In this document: piece by piece, positions 45,480 to 57,567 of the stretch | Position numbering within the stretch: the stretch's first letter is position 1 | Layout: the number at the start of each line of letters is the position of its first letter | Assembly: GCF_036711975.1 (NCBI RefSeq) | Contig: NC_091972.1 | Location: forward strand, 23,689,001-23,753,000 | Source: Onthophagus taurus | Taxonomy: Eukaryota > Arthropoda > Insecta > Coleoptera > Scarabaeidae | Reading direction: 5' to 3' | DNA: 64,000 bases | Notes under the pieces: model-generated | What the model saw: the letters and a program-made list of their open reading frames with translations, nothing else | Database searches by the model: none | What the model was told of the DNA's origin: nothing | Translations under genes and position numbers: made by a program

Positions 45480-46520
45480 TACATCGTTTAGCTCCCTTTA
45501 TTGACGGTGATGGTATCATGAGGATTACAGGACGCCTACGATTTACGATTCTCGACTGGGATGAAAAAGTTGATGATAATTTAATAATCGATTCTCATCA
45601 CCGAAAAACTCTACATGGGGGAACTCAACTTACCCTATCATCCATCCGAAGATGTTTCTGGGTTCTTGGTGGAAGAACCATCCGTTCTTTCATCCACCGA
45701 TGCATCGTCGGCGTCCGGTTTCGGATCCAAGCTGGACAACAATTAATGGGACAGCTCCCTCCAGCTCGGGTTGTTCCTGCACGCCCTTTCCTACACACCG
45801 GTGTCGATTATGCAGGACCATTCATAATTAAGATTTCCAAGAGACGAGGTTTTAAAACATATAAATCATATCTTATTATTTTAGTATGTTTAGCCACATC
45901 TGCAGTCCATCTGGAATTAGCAACGGATTACACTACCGAGGGTTTTTTCACAGCTTACAAACGATTCACTGGGCGTCGGGGACTTAGTCAATGCATTTAC
46001 AGTGACTGCGGCACGAACCTCGTCGGCGCCGATAGAGAATTGTGTTCACTGTTTTCTGCCGCTTCCAGACAGTGGAATCAATTGGCCTCCATTCTTGCTA
46101 ATGATGGAGCTCGATGGAAATTTAACCCTCCTGCATCGCCTTATTTCGGTGGAAGTGGGAGGCTGGAGTTCGGTCAGTTAAAATCACCTTAAAAATTTTT
46201 TGGGTTCAACTGTACTCACGTATGAAGAGTTTTCTACCATTTTAATACAAATTGAGGCCGTCCTGAACTCTCGTCCTTTTGATTCCGCTTTCCGATGAAC
46301 CCACTAATTTTGATATACTGTCGCCAGCTCATTTTCTCATTGGAACACCATTAACGGTGGTTCCAGAGCCGACACTATTGGACGTAAAGACCGATCGACT
46401 TAATCGATATCAGTATCTACGGAGAGTAATCGATGAATTTGGGAAAAAATGGTCAACATATTACCTTCAAGCAATTCAATATAATGAAAATATACAACAA
46501 TCTAACACTGAATAACAACT
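45480..46520 (+). pseudogene. BEL/Pao integrase fragment
   Basis: The frame 45518-46192 shows the zinc-binding entry HHRKTLHGGTQLTLSSIRR, where the second Cys of the C..C pair is Gly (RCIVGV), then HTGVDYAGPF (first Asp) and CIYSDCGTNLVGA (second Asp). The FNPP..PYFGG block follows; after a frameshift the expected Glu block is lost. The frame 46279-46515 adds LSPAHFLIGTPLTVVPEPTL and LRRVIDEFGKKW, the BEL C-terminal region. These are endogenous retrotransposon remains; no gag, protease, RT or env-like frame is seen. It starts about 200 bp after the ASCC1 stop. Confidence 0.8.
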
Positions 46521-46870
46521 AAATCTAGATCTAACATTAACACTAGAACTGCTGCTGCCTACGAGACAGGTAAATTTGAATCCACGCTAAGGCTGGGCCT
46601 CGAATACCATATCGACTCAATTTTTCTAAGAGTAGTTGGTGATGTAGGGTATCAAACGCTCTAGACAAGTCAAAGAATAGGCCACAACAGACAGACCGAG
46701 CATCCACTAACACTAACACTAGATCTAGAGACTAGAAACATTCGAGTTAGTCATTTTAAGAGACGCTCGGCTAACCCCGAATGTTTCTAGGTCTAGTGTT
46801 AGTTCTACTTAAAAAACTATACAACAAATTGACGCTGAATAATAACTAAAACTACAACTTCTTTTGTGCG
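46490..46870. repeat. Hairpin repeat, copy 3, carrying a captured LINE piece
   Basis: Left part acactgaataacaactaaat, right part with the gaaacattcg...cgaatgtttc stem (46735-46793). Between them, 46553-46702 is the reverse complement of the LINE RT segment at 39090-39247. The repeat family flanks the LINE piece on both sides. Confidence 0.7.
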
Positions 46871-46936
46871 TACAGGAAGGGAAAATGCAATTTACTCACA
46901 CCAGGCTACTGTTGGCGCCTGAACGATTAATATGAA

Positions 46937-47102
46937 TATAAGGTCTGTTGTGGTTCAAGAGTTCTGTAGTTCAGAACCTTTCCGCACATACCTCTAATAT
47001 ACAATATGTATCCGCATACATCTAATATACAATATGTATGCGCAGAAACGTTCAGAACTGTTCGGAATTACAGAACTCTTAAACCAAAGCAGACTTATAG
47101 TT
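46937..47102. mobile_element. ~165-bp MITE
   Basis: Left tataaggtctgttgtggttc and right (complement) tataagtctgctttggttta extend inward over ~45 bp (aagagttctgtag / tacagaactctta). The centre has two direct ctaatatacaatatgtatNcgca units. Confidence 0.7.
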
Positions 47103-47299
47103 TACTACCCACTAAAAACCCCCCTCTCTTCCTGGATCCACACGTCAGGGCATTTTATCAGGGAACCGTCGTCATTGCCTTGACACTTCGAAATATCTTG
47201 CTTCGCATTCGTGGCATCCCTTTTGGGTAAGTGTTTACATGAAAATCAAAAACCGCTGGGAGGAGGCTATTGCACCCATAGGGTCTCCTCATACCCGTA

Positions 47300-47970
47300 G
47301 CCCTCTAATGGACGCCATATACCATAGGGTTTGCATGATGGTTTTAGCCTTACATGCATAACCGACAGGCAACCCCTAGCGTGTATTTGATAAAACTGTA
47401 CAGTTATCGGCGCATGTACATGCAACCAAGCAACTATCAAAATTGATATTTTCTGCTGCTCGGTTATGTTTGCGCGCATGCATAACCAGGCGTGCGTGGC
47501 GTCCGGCGAGCTTGCATGCACAGTTCTCAACGGAGCGATCAATGATAACAGTTTCAAATAAAGATTTTCATCCATTCGGAAATAATTTTTGCAATCTGTT
47601 GGTGTAAATCTCAATACATTTAACAAATTTACGTGAGAGAACTGCTTCCTTTTCAATAACCAGCGTTTACACCATTCCGAGTGAGCTCTTCTTTTTCTAT
47701 TCTGTAGAACAAGTGTTAAGCCAAGTACAGCTATCAGATCGTCGTCGTCCTTTGTTAGTTTGGTATACCGTGCACAGTAATGTAGATAACTGTCCTACAC
47801 TTACCGTCACGTAGCTCCAACTGTCTTTAACTGAGAGTTTATGGCAAAACTGTGCATGCAAACCCTAACGTGTATGTGTATAACGTGTACAATATGAAAC
47901 TCGGTTATACCTGTCGATTATACATGCAAGGCTAAAACTATCAAGCAAACCCGTGTATGGCCTCCATTAG
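47300..47970 (-). mobile_element. PIF/Harbinger element, deleted
   Basis: Inverted ends: taatggacgccatatacca (47310) and the complement taatggaggccatacacgg (to about 47968), extended by gttttagcctt-catg. The minus frame 47656-47267, extended upstream to 47690, reads WCKRWLLKRKQFSHVNLLNV then DCKNYFRMDENLYLKLLSLI. This is the N-terminal signature of Harbinger transposases; the DDE part is gone. The remainder of that ORF is TIR sequence. Confidence 0.7.
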
Positions 47971-49321
47971 TCTCGAGGTGTTGTCATGTCCCAGGTGAGT
48001 ATTTTATAATAAAACTTAAGATAACCGATGGGGGAGGGCTGTTGCATCCGTCGAGGTGTTCCCTCCGTCAACTTTATCTACTTGGACCGTTCGTCAAGCC
48101 TTCAAGGGCACCCTCTGCTACGTTTTGCCGCAGACGCTTGCTTGCCTCGTAGCCGTAACGTTTCCATGTCTTTACGTGAAACAACAAAAAATTACAATTT
48201 ACGTTTTGTTTAAAAGCTATCGGGGTAACTTACATCAGTCATCTTGTTAGCAATGATGTTGTCACGCTCCAGGTACATTATAATAAAACATAATAGGTTT
48301 TTTGTTTTAAGGTTTCAACATAAAGAAGTGCATATAAGGGCACCTTCTCGGGTTTATCCATTTCCCTCTATTTTTTGGACAACAATGTTGTAATAAAGGC
48401 TTTCACCAGATGTCTTCTTCATCTATCACTTTGTTAACATCGCTCTTGGCTTAATGGGTCCGACTTCCTGTATTAATGTAGCTGCTGAATGTTGTATGTT
48501 CGACATCGTCCAGGTGGTGTTCGCCGTTTGGGCACGCCATATGCCGCAGCGCTCTTCGTCTCACCTCTCTTGCCAGAGGCGGTCGGTGCTAGCCCGCGCC
48601 AAACCTCGAACCTCTTTGTGGCCCAATGCTTCCTTGTTGCCATATATTGAATTGTCTGCTATTTGGCGGTTAATAGGTCAAAACTAGAATTAAATTAACA
48701 CTAGACCTAGAACTACAAAGTTTCGGGTTTAGTCGTGCATCTCCATTGCTGAAAGATCGGGTTGAAACTGTTGTGAGTTGATTCTGGAGTGGTACTATGT
48801 TACTACTTCCACCAAGGAGAAGATGCTGGGATTGTTTTAGGATTGAAGTCAGAAGATGTGTCTTTTCTCATGGTGTGTTCTACACATTGAAGATTGTCTC
48901 TTATCTGTTGTAGCTTAATATTGGGCAAAGTGATGAATCCATTTGATGAAAATAACCGTTATCATATAGTCCCTGCCACTCATGGCAGTGTCTTCAAATG
49001 GCATATATTTTATCCATTCTGGCTTCAAATCATTACCACATGCATTGTTACATTTTCCGCATGCTTATGTGGAACTCTATTACATCTTCCCTTGTAGTAG
49101 GAACATTTTGCTGAGGATGTATTGTGGGCTGGTACCCCTTCTCATGAACATTATATTCCGGTAGACCGGAAGTAGCAGCCATCATGAAAGTATTTTAGAT
49201 CGAAAGTTCCGAATGAACAAGCCATGCTACCAAAATTTCAAAACTGTACGAATAGTGGAACCTAAAAAAGTTCTCACGCACTAGTTACGTGATAATTTGT
49301 TTCATTATACAGGGTATAATT
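47971..49321. other. No gene recognised; hairpin-repeat half at 48675-48740
   Basis: 48440-48660 is GC-richer than its surroundings and may be an old LINE piece, but no motif was secure. 48675-48740 carries aacactagacctagaactac, half of the hairpin repeat. Small frames (48028-48250, 48454-48687, 48894-49164) lack domains. Confidence 0.4.
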
Positions 49322-49845
49322 TTGGGTGCAACGTCGATTGTTGCCACATGTTCACATAACTTAACGTCTTTTTCCAAGTACAAGATGGCTATAACGTAAG
49401 TATATTCTTTGTTATCATATTTTTTATCATATCGCTAGTATTATAATATGGTGCTTAAATCAAGGCTATTTCTGTAAAACTTTACGTTCCGGGAAACACT
49501 TTTAATGGCGTACTCCCTTCCCCAGCTGCACAGTGAGCAGCTGTAACAAGTTTATTACCGTCACCAAAGCTCCGCCACAAAATATGAAAATATATTGTGG
49601 CGTTTATAACACCAACGTAATATTTATAATCTGATATGTCGACATCTGTACCACCAATAATTCTTTTTAAGGAAGATCTACCGTGATGTTTCTTTTTATG
49701 ACAGTTTGTTTATTGCAGCTCCTAAATAATTATAATTTCTTAAGCAAATTACGTGTCTGATTATAATTTGTGATATAAATACATACCTAAAACTGTTGAG
49801 ATAATCACTAGAATTGCGAAGGCAATCAATATTTTAGAATTCATT
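49322..49845 (-). pseudogene. S1 serine protease pseudogene, inverted copy
   Basis: The minus strand is a close copy of the first part of the protease at 57568: MNSKILIAFAILVIISTVL, a matching intron (GT at about 49787, AG about 49725), then the HRKKH-type basic stretch and SLKRIIGGTDVDISDYKYYV. It continues through CGGALVTV...TAAHCAAGEG to IAILYLEKDVK and ATIDVAPK. Stops (for example after the FPGT block) and small indels disable it. It ends abruptly at tatacagggtataat (49315), where a TA-CAGGG boundary motif sits; the catalytic Ser exon is missing. Confidence 0.8.
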
Positions 49846-49904
49846 TTTGATTACCTTTCTATAATGAATATGTTGTGTAGATAATATACTTACCATACTT
49901 GGCT

Positions 49905-50575
49905 ATATTTGGCAAATTAGTTAGCGACCAGGATATTTTTTTTACCGACCACTTTTTGACACTTAGGAAATTGTTTAAAATAATTGGTTACCATAGTTAC
50001 TTATAAAAACCATGTAAAATCTTCTAACTTGCATTTATTTATATAAAGTCGTACTAGTTTCGGGTTACCCCATCATCAGCCACAAAGTCAATGAAGTATA
50101 ATAGGTGTAGACTAGAAATCAGATAAAAATAAAGCATTTTGCTATCTGATGGATAAACAAAATGAAGATAAAAGATGAAATAGGAATGGCGACGTTAAAA
50201 AGTGTGGAATGTTAAAAATTAGAAAAACTTTAAGAAGATGTGTTGGTGGGATGAGATGAGGCTGACAGTCTCGTCTCATCTCATCCCACCAATTGATCTT
50301 TAAAGTAATTTTTCTCGAAAATTTTACTACGTAATCAATATTAATATTGATTGTACTAGATTCAGAACAAAATCCTCTTTCATATTCCGTAATAAAAATG
50401 ATGGATTGCCATTTGAAAAAAAATATCGATGATGTCATAACTTGTTTAGGTATGGCAGAAAAATTTAAAATCTTGAATCCAAAAATTGTAAAAAATTTAA
50501 ATCTTTAGACTCGTTTCAAGGATCTTTCCATAAACCGTTTATAATGATTTTATCGCCTGTGATTATTCTGTAATT
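49905..50575. mobile_element. Insertion in the 5' flank of the protease pseudogene
   Basis: Sequence matching the 5' flank of the active protease stops near 49905 and resumes at about 50578 (50578-50672 corresponds to 57410-57500 inverted). The 670 bp between are foreign. They contain a hammerhead-like motif (50045-50085) and a perfect 20-bp-class hairpin (ggtgggatgagatgag... at 50246-50290), and probably derive from a Penelope element. Confidence 0.6.
50045..50085 (-). ncRNA. Hammerhead-like motif, Penelope type (copy 3)
   Basis: Minus strand: CTGATGA, U, stem II GGGG-TAA-CCC, GAAA, C-TA-G, TA. Flanks (cattgactttgtgg before, cgactttatataaata after) resemble copy 1. Stem I is imperfect. Confidence 0.55.
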
Positions 50576-50577
50576 GT

Positions 50578-50672
50578 AACACCGAACAACTGCATATTTA
50601 TAAACAATTTCATAAATGATTCATGGTAATTATAACAAAAATAAGTAATTTAAGTATGAAGGTGATTGAAGT
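50578..50672. repeat. Inverted copy of the protease upstream region
   Basis: The complement matches 57410-57500 (cttcatacttaaattactta ... gaaattgtttataaatat-cagttgtt). This shows that the duplication reached upstream of the promoter. Confidence 0.7.
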
Positions 50673-51160
50673 ATGAAGAAAATTATCTTTAACGATAATT
50701 ATTCTAATTTAAATGGTTTTGTGTAGGAACTTGAATATACTGCTATATTCAAGCAAATAAGTAATTAAGCGATAAGCAATTATTAGCAGAGAACAGAAGA
50801 TTTAGGATTCTGATAAAATTGTAAATATTCTGGGAAAAACTTATCGCAGGAGGAACTAGAAAATATTTCAGAAAGACCAATTGTCAACGTGGAAGACGTG
50901 GCAGAAGAAATCCTAATCCAAACAAATGAAAGGAATCGCAGTTGTATGGCTTCTCAAATACATCACTCTTCTACAGCACCATAATCTCGGTGGATTTCTA
51001 TGTAATGACTGCGTTACTAAGGTGTGGAAATCTGGACAAACAATTCGAACAATACTATATATAAACTCAAATAAGGACACAATCTACATTCAGGCGGTGT
51101 CTAAGTTTACCAACTTGTATTCTGGTCAACAATAGGTTGATCAGAATACAAAAGCATCGC
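50673..51160. other. No gene recognised
   Basis: The frame 50926-51135 has no domain. The segment 51100-51160 continues into the sequence after the hAT MITE. Confidence 0.35.
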
Positions 51161-51168
51161 CTTCGAAG

Positions 51169-51465
51169 CAGTGTTGCCACACCGAAGAAAATAAATGTAC
51201 CAAAATTCGTACTAAAATGAACAAAGTGTACTGAATTCTGAGAGGAAATATGGGAGACTTTTTTTTTTAAGTCATAAGTTTAAACAAAATTTGTAAAATG
51301 TATTACTTTATCACTTTTGAACGGTATTTACTACATTCCCTAACAATATACTGATTTCAGTACAATTGTACCGATTAAGAATTTTGTACTGAATTACTAC
51401 TTTCATGTACTTTATCCCTGAAATCGTACTGAATTCAGTACAATTGTACCGAAACGGCAACACTG
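51169..51465. mobile_element. 297-bp hAT MITE with exact 8-bp duplication
   Basis: Ends CAGTGTTGCC and GGCAACACTG. The flanking cttcgaag is present on both sides (51161-51168, 51466-51473). The interior has repeated taccgaa/gtactgaa motifs. Confidence 0.85.
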
Positions 51466-51769
51466 CTTCGAAGCCTATAACCGTCGAATAAAAAGATGTT
51501 AGCGTTTTCTAAAGCAGGAAAAGCAGAACGAGACCCTGTCTTCGCTAAGTACAATGTTACCTAGAAGCAGAGTAGGCGGAAGGAAAATGTTTAGACGGTT
51601 AGACTGTTTGTTAAAATGTTAGACAGACAAAAACATCTGTTGTGCCCCGTATAATTATTATTAAGCAAGAAACTGGAAAAACGAGGGGTAAGAAAGAAAA
51701 TAATTCTCTTGTGGACGCAAATGACCTAAATTCAATTTTTTGTAAACAGTGGTAAAACTCCAACTATCA

Positions 51770-52235
51770 ATATGGATATAAATAATCCTATTATTCTTAA
51801 GCAAATTAAAGAAGGAGAAGGAATGCAACTAGAAGAAACTGGAGAAGAAGAAGGGGAAAATGTAATTAAAAACTTGAGTAAGACAAATACAAAAGATGTT
51901 TACGGGATGACAACGAAACTAATTCAGAACATAGAACCAACAATAAGAGAAGTATTATGTATATTATTAAACAAATGCTTAAGAGAGGGACTTTTCCAAA
52001 TGAATTAAAGTATGTTAGAGTCATTCCCATTCAAAAATCAGGGGATCCAAATGATAAAAATAAATATAGACCATATCAATAATACCAATAATGTCAAAGG
52101 TTTACGAAACTATAATAAAAAACAGAATCATGAAATATATAATGGAAAAGAAATTAATAACAAAATATCAACACGGATATCAACAGAAAAAATCAACAAT
52201 GACAGCATTTCTTACTAGAACTCAAAACATAATAT
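51770..52235 (+). pseudogene. LINE RT N-terminal fragment
   Basis: Reads GENVIKNLSKTNTKDVYGMT TKLIQNI...ILLNKCLREG, then across a frameshift VIPIQKSGDPNDKNKYRP, the entry region of Jockey/CR1-type RT. It is interrupted by mariner-derived sequence at about 52236. Confidence 0.65.
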
Positions 52236-52914
52236 GTAGCTACTTTTGAATTAATAGAGAAATTCGGTTGGAACATGTACCGCTTCAAGTAAGACAAAAC
52301 ATGTACTTTATGCATGATGGAGGTCCGACCCACTTTAGTTTGGTTGCTCGCCAATACTTGGACGACGAATACCTAGACCATTGGATCGGTCGAGAAGGTT
52401 AATTGTTTAGATTTTTTCTTTTGAGGTCATCTGAAAACCCTAGTCTACGTTACTCCAGTTGAAAATGTTGACCAATTAAGAGAGCGTATTTTTAAAACAA
52501 TTTTGAAGTTAACGCTTGCTTTTGTCACTTGTACTAACGTTTACATAAATTTTGTTTAAATGCAAAATAAAATTTTTATTTCAAAAAATTGACCATGATA
52601 TTCAACAGAAAAATTGATTTTTCTCGAAAACGGTCAATTTTAGAGCACATGACCGTACCTTCAGTACCTTTAAATGGGCGTCTCAAAACCGTACTTTCTG
52701 CCACTGGTGGCGTAGAAGTTGGGGAGATAAACAACCACTACCCTTTCAAAATCTTCACCAACTGTGATTTTAAACAATTTTTTTCTCGCACAAACCTTAG
52801 CTTATTATGAGTAGAAAATGCTTACAAACTTTTAGAGATAGAAACTTTTTAAAAATTTTTGGACAAGCTATCACATCCTGAAATCCTGCGTATGTATTAT
52901 GAAATACCCTGTAT
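52236..52914 (+). pseudogene. Mariner fragment inside the LINE
   Basis: Contains HDGGPTHFSLVARQYLDDEY and WIGREG (52295-52400), the block around the second Asp of a mariner transposase. It ends with the boundary ccctgtata at 52906-52914, after which LINE sequence resumes. Confidence 0.6.
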
Positions 52915-53260
52915 ACAAGCGGACTCTATGTGTTTATATGCTGATTACACCTCTTTTATAAATACTTCAAAGGATTTTCTGGACCTGGATCAAAAGACTA
53001 AAAAAACATTACATACAGCCAACAATTGGTTCAAATCGAATTATTTACACTTAAACAGGAAAAAAAACTCATACCAGAAAAACACAAGAGGAAAAAATCG
53101 AACGACAAGATTTCTAGGTGTAATATTATCTGAAAACCTTTCTTGGCGTGATCACATAATTGAATTAAAAAAGAAATTAGCGATTGTATTGCCTGCGAGT
53201 AGTATTCGCTTCACTATCAAGGCCGCGTTGATTTTCAAAATATGAAAATATACTTAAAAT
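52915..53260 (+). pseudogene. LINE RT C-terminal fragment
   Basis: MCLYADYTSFINTSKDFLDL (YADD decayed to YADY), NWFKSNYLHLNRKKN and TTRFLGVILSENLSWRDHII are the standard order of LINE RT palm and thumb. Same orientation as 51770-52235, probably the same element. Confidence 0.7.
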
Positions 53261-53379
53261 TCTCTCCGCACCAAGCAGAGCTTAATTCCTCAACCTTAAA
53301 ATAAAATTCAATCATTTTTAAGTGATTGTACCGCTTGTAACATCTATCCTGGGACACACTGTATATTTCAATCAAGTTA

Positions 53380-54728
53380 TACAGTGAGATCGAAAAGTCG
53401 CGCACATCAAAATAAATATATCTACAAATAGTAGTTTCGTTGAATTATTTCAAGCGACTTCGGTGTGATAGCATCATATGTGTTACTGACAACAACCCTA
53501 GACACCATTGATATGGAAACTTGTCACAGGACGTCTGTAAATTTGCGGAATGCACTGCTTTGTAAATTAGTTGTTTTCCCAAGACCAGTTCAAACGAAAA
53601 AACGCACACATCAATATATACATACGCATGTATTTTATAACTTTTTATAATTTAACAATTTTTTATAACATTATATCCTATTTTAACCTCTTATAATCTA
53701 TTTTGTTTTACATCATATGCTCAAAATGGCTGCCATGTGCAGTAATGCACGCACGAATGAAATTTTATCATGTTTGAGGACACTTTATGCAGCACGCTTA
53801 CACTGATGTTATTAACCTCCGTTCTTATATTCCTCTTCAGTTCATCCAGTGTGTGCGGCCTGTTTTTGTAAACCTTTCCCTTAAGGTATCTCCAAAGGAA
53901 ATAATCTAAAGACGTTAAGTCGGGAGAACGTGGGGACCATAATCCTTTAGAGATTATACGCTCGCCAAAAAACTGGCATAAGAAGTGTATCGTTGCGTTA
54001 GATGTGTGACATGTGGCCCCGTCCTGCTGCAACCAACAGTCACGTTCATCGTTTTCAAGCAACGCAATAAATTGTGTCATGATGTCTTGGTATACAATAC
54101 TGTTCACTTTTGTTTCAAAGAATAAAGGGCCTACTATTCGACGACGAGATATAGCATACCACACTAAAATCTTCTGGGAGTGCAAAGGGTTTTCATGAAA
54201 GACGTGAGGATTTTCGGTTGCCCAAATTCTTGTGTTTTGGCTATTCACGTGTCCACTAAGGTGAAACCATGCCTCGTCGGTGAAGAAAACACGATCAAGT
54301 TTTTGAGCACTACCATATGAAATCTGAGTGTGTGCTGAGAGTCTTCTCAAACTTTTTGAAGGCGAACGTAGCATCACATTCACGGAAACAGGCGATTAAT
54401 CTCGTTATTGTTGAGTTGTTAGTTATTAGGTACTCCAACATCTGAATATTTCGCACGAAATTCACCTGCAACGCGTGCATATGATTTATTTGAAAAATAT
54501 CGTTCAACAACGAAAAGTCGCTGCTCTTGGGAAAATGGTATCTTTGTAAATAAGTGAAAACCGCAATACTACCGATGTGAAATGACAAATTTATATTTCA
54601 ATGTCATTTAGATCTGTTGTCGGCAATACCTGTGATGCTATCACGCGGTAGGCGATAGAAATATTTAATCGAAAGTATTATTAAACATAAATTTATTTTG
54701 ATGTGCGCGACTTTTCGATCTCTCTGTA
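53380..54728 (-). mobile_element. Near-complete mariner transposon, 1,349 bp
   Basis: Terminal repeats: tacagtgagatcgaaaagtc (53380) and the complement tacagagagatcgaaaagtc (to 54728), matching for about 38 bp (through gcgcgcacatcaaaataaa-like text). Flanked by TA. It encodes a disrupted transposase on the minus strand. The size is normal for mariner. Confidence 0.85.
53721..54588 (-). pseudogene. Mariner transposase, frameshifted
   Basis: The catalytic half is the open frame 54383-53721: FFTDEAWFHLSGHVNSQNTR (first Asp), CWLQQDGATCHTS (second Asp), then SPRSPDLTSLDYFLWRYLKG (third Asp), then the C-terminal ..RPHTLDELKRNIR. Spacing between the second Asp and the Asp of LDYFLW is about 38 residues by my count, longer than the DD34D of Mos1-type elements. 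The N-terminal HTH half lies in another frame (54588-54310), so the protein is broken at least once. Otherwise the best-preserved transposase in the window. Confidence 0.8.
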
Positions 54729-54893
54729 TAATGGTTTACCATTGAGGTTATGGAAACTGGAGGGAAAAATATTTCAAAGGGAAGTGAAGAGAATGTTAAT
54801 AGAAGATGAACATTATTCACTTGATGATTTCTATCAAAAAATGCAAAATTACAAATAAAACTTAAATGTATTGTGAAATGTATTATTTATATA

Positions 54894-55538
54894 TACAGGC
54901 TGGTCCGTTACTAATAGGACACAGAGCAACAGTGAATTCCTTACATTAAATTATTACGATTTACGACCAATTTATCTCAGTCCAATTGTTAATAATAACG
55001 AAGATACAGATGGTTAAAGTTATTTTTGTTTTTCTTCAATAATTTTCACTGTCAATTGGCATTAATTGTAACTAATGTTTTCTGACGATAGTTAAATTTT
55101 GCAAAATGCCCTTAAACAGTGATTATCTTGGAAACGGAGAACTTTAGAGAAGATTGGTAGGTATACCAAATGTATGTAAAAATGTCTGAGAAACTGTTTC
55201 AAAATGTGTGAGTTGTAAAAATTTTAACGATGAAAAACATGACTACTTTAAGGGATATTTTTAAAGCAGGCAGCGCCATCTGAAAGATAAATCAAAAGTA
55301 ATTCCAAATTATTATTTATTGTTTTAAAAAATCATAATCTACCAATTTTCATGTTTATTAAATTATTAATTATTAATTAATTATTAAAGAAAAGCAAAAA
55401 TAAAATATTAACTTTAACCATCTGTATCTTCGTTATTATTAACAATTGTACTAAGATAAATTGGGGTAAATCGTAATAATTTAACGTAAGGAATTCACTA
55501 TTGCTCTGTGTCCCATTAGTAACAGTGTTGTGTTTATA
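54894..55538. mobile_element. 645-bp palindromic element with a TA-CAGG end
   Basis: The left arm (54894-55035, starting tacaggctggtccgttacta) and right arm (about 55400-55538, containing gtgtcccattagtaacagtg) are inverted over ~140 bp, including ccatctgtatcttcgttatt and its complement. The right terminus (tgttgtgtttata) has diverged. The middle ~360 bp is not inverted. Confidence 0.75.
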
Positions 55539-57400
55539 CAAATTATTATTGTGAATTATTTAACACAACTACACCTAAATTTTTAGCTTTCTACTTGTAA
55601 GTTAGAAATGCAATCAATTAAAATAATATTATTATCACCATGTACATATAGGTACACATTAGGTATAGGTACTGTAATAATATCACATAAATATGATAGC
55701 ATGAAGAGGTGGCGTTAATATAAAAAAATAAAAAGTCATGGAAACAAAAAAAAAGATAGTAGTAAATAAACATAAAAAGTGTTAAACCGGATTTTTGAAT
55801 TAATGAATTTCTGTTTGAACCTGCTCCCAAAAAATTCTGTTATATATTTAAAAATTGTGTTTTGATATAAAATACACGTTCATCACAGTACTTATAAATA
55901 TAGATAAATGTATATGAGTGCATATGAATAACATTGTCAAAGTTCATGTGATTCTTTAGCAGAGTTTAAGGATTGTTCGTTATGTGAACAAGACTAAAAT
56001 TCATTCCAACTTTTGATTAATAACCCTACAACTTAATAGTTAATGATTACTTAATTAATTTGTTTATTAGAAAATGTCTTACTCATAGTTCCTAAGAAAG
56101 TACCATTAAAATTCGCGAAGGAATCACCTCCTGAATGCCATTCAGAATTCAGGTTCATATACATTTTGTGTTTGGTCATGCTTAACCATACACGGTTAAT
56201 GTATCTTATTGTATATATTTATATTTAAGACAAAACTGCTTTCCGGGCATTCGCATCAGCAAAGCATCAATAACTTTTTGCTATTGGTTTCTATTAATGT
56301 CATACAAAAAGCTAAATATATCATTGTAGTGTTGGAGCTGCACAAATCTTTCTTCTAATGAATTTATAACTATATCTAGGATGGAAGGAAATTTATCTTA
56401 AATGCCTGTTTTGGTTCAATTACTGGATGATCTCTACTTTCATAATTGAATTGGCGTTTTTCTTTCTTAGACGAAATTTTGTGGACTGTTCAAAATTTGC
56501 TTCGATTTCTAAAGTATCTGCTAAAATTTCTTCAAATTCTTTATCTGATTCTAATTTCTCGCAGTTTCAACCAGAATGGCAACGATCCAGTATCTGATAA
56601 ACCAATGTCCACATCAAAACGAAAACGTCCACAGACTATCAAACGTAAAGCACTGAACTATAAGTCAACCGTAATCACGATTTCACTGCTTAGATATTTG
56701 TAACATCCAGAAAAAGTTGCGGCAACGAAATGGAAAGAATTTGGTCTTGAACCAAATGTCTAAGTAGTGTCGACTAAAATTTTCTTAAATCCTTTATCTG
56801 ATGGTAATTCCTAAACATGTTTTCACTTTTGAAATGAAGTTTATTTGTATATGGATTGTCTTTTCCTGTAGGATTTTACTAACTAGGTTGATTCTGTACA
56901 ATATCTGATACCAAATAATAATAGAGCAAATAAATTTGTAGCTCTTAATTTGTTTAGCCAAATTTGTGGCAGTATCTTTGCCAAAAGCATCAACCCTGTT
57001 GGCATTGGATGCTTCATATATAGAGCATCATATATTTGTCCAATTTGATTATTATATATTATTTATACGGCTTTTCCACTGATTTTTTGCCCTTCCCTTA
57101 AGAATCTCAGTTTATGTTGATGAAGTCTATGTTGTATCCAAAGCTAATCCTACACACCAAAAACTAATTAATACAAAGGTGGATGTAGTGATACAGGAAG
57201 AAGTAATAATACCTTCTACGTCTTCTAAGTGCTTTCGCATAAAAACTACAAAAGTTATGAAATTTAGGAATCCCTAAAATTATAAGATGTATCACTGTAA
57301 TATCCATATTGACTCGTAAACTTCATATATAAAGCCTATACACAAAACTATTTTAATTAAAACAAATATTGTTGAAGATAATTTGCTCTAATAGTCTTAA
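55539..57400. other. No gene recognised
   Basis: The frame 56446-56703 has a basic SKRKRPQTIKRK run but no domain I can name. The phrase tttcttcaaattctttatct recurs loosely (56525, 56790), so it may be an old repeat. Confidence 0.4.
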
Positions 57401-57500
57401 AGAATTCAAACATAATTACCTTCATACTTAAATTACTTAATTTTACTGTAATTACTATAAATCAGTTATGAAATTGTTTATAAATATACAGTTGTTGAGG

Positions 57501-57508
57501 TATATAAA
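57501..57508 (+). promoter_or_regulatory. Likely TATA box of the serine protease
   Basis: tatataaa lies 67 bases before the ATG. The region from about 57410 to the ATG is conserved in the inverted pseudogene copy (in two blocks). Confidence 0.5.
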
Positions 57509-57567
57509 CAATCGCACAAAGTTATATATTATCTACACATTCTCATTGTAGAAAGGCAATAAAAAAG

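Noticed and set aside
56446..56703. 85-codon ORF with a basic run
   Set aside because: No family match and surrounding sequence is repeat-like; not supported as a gene.
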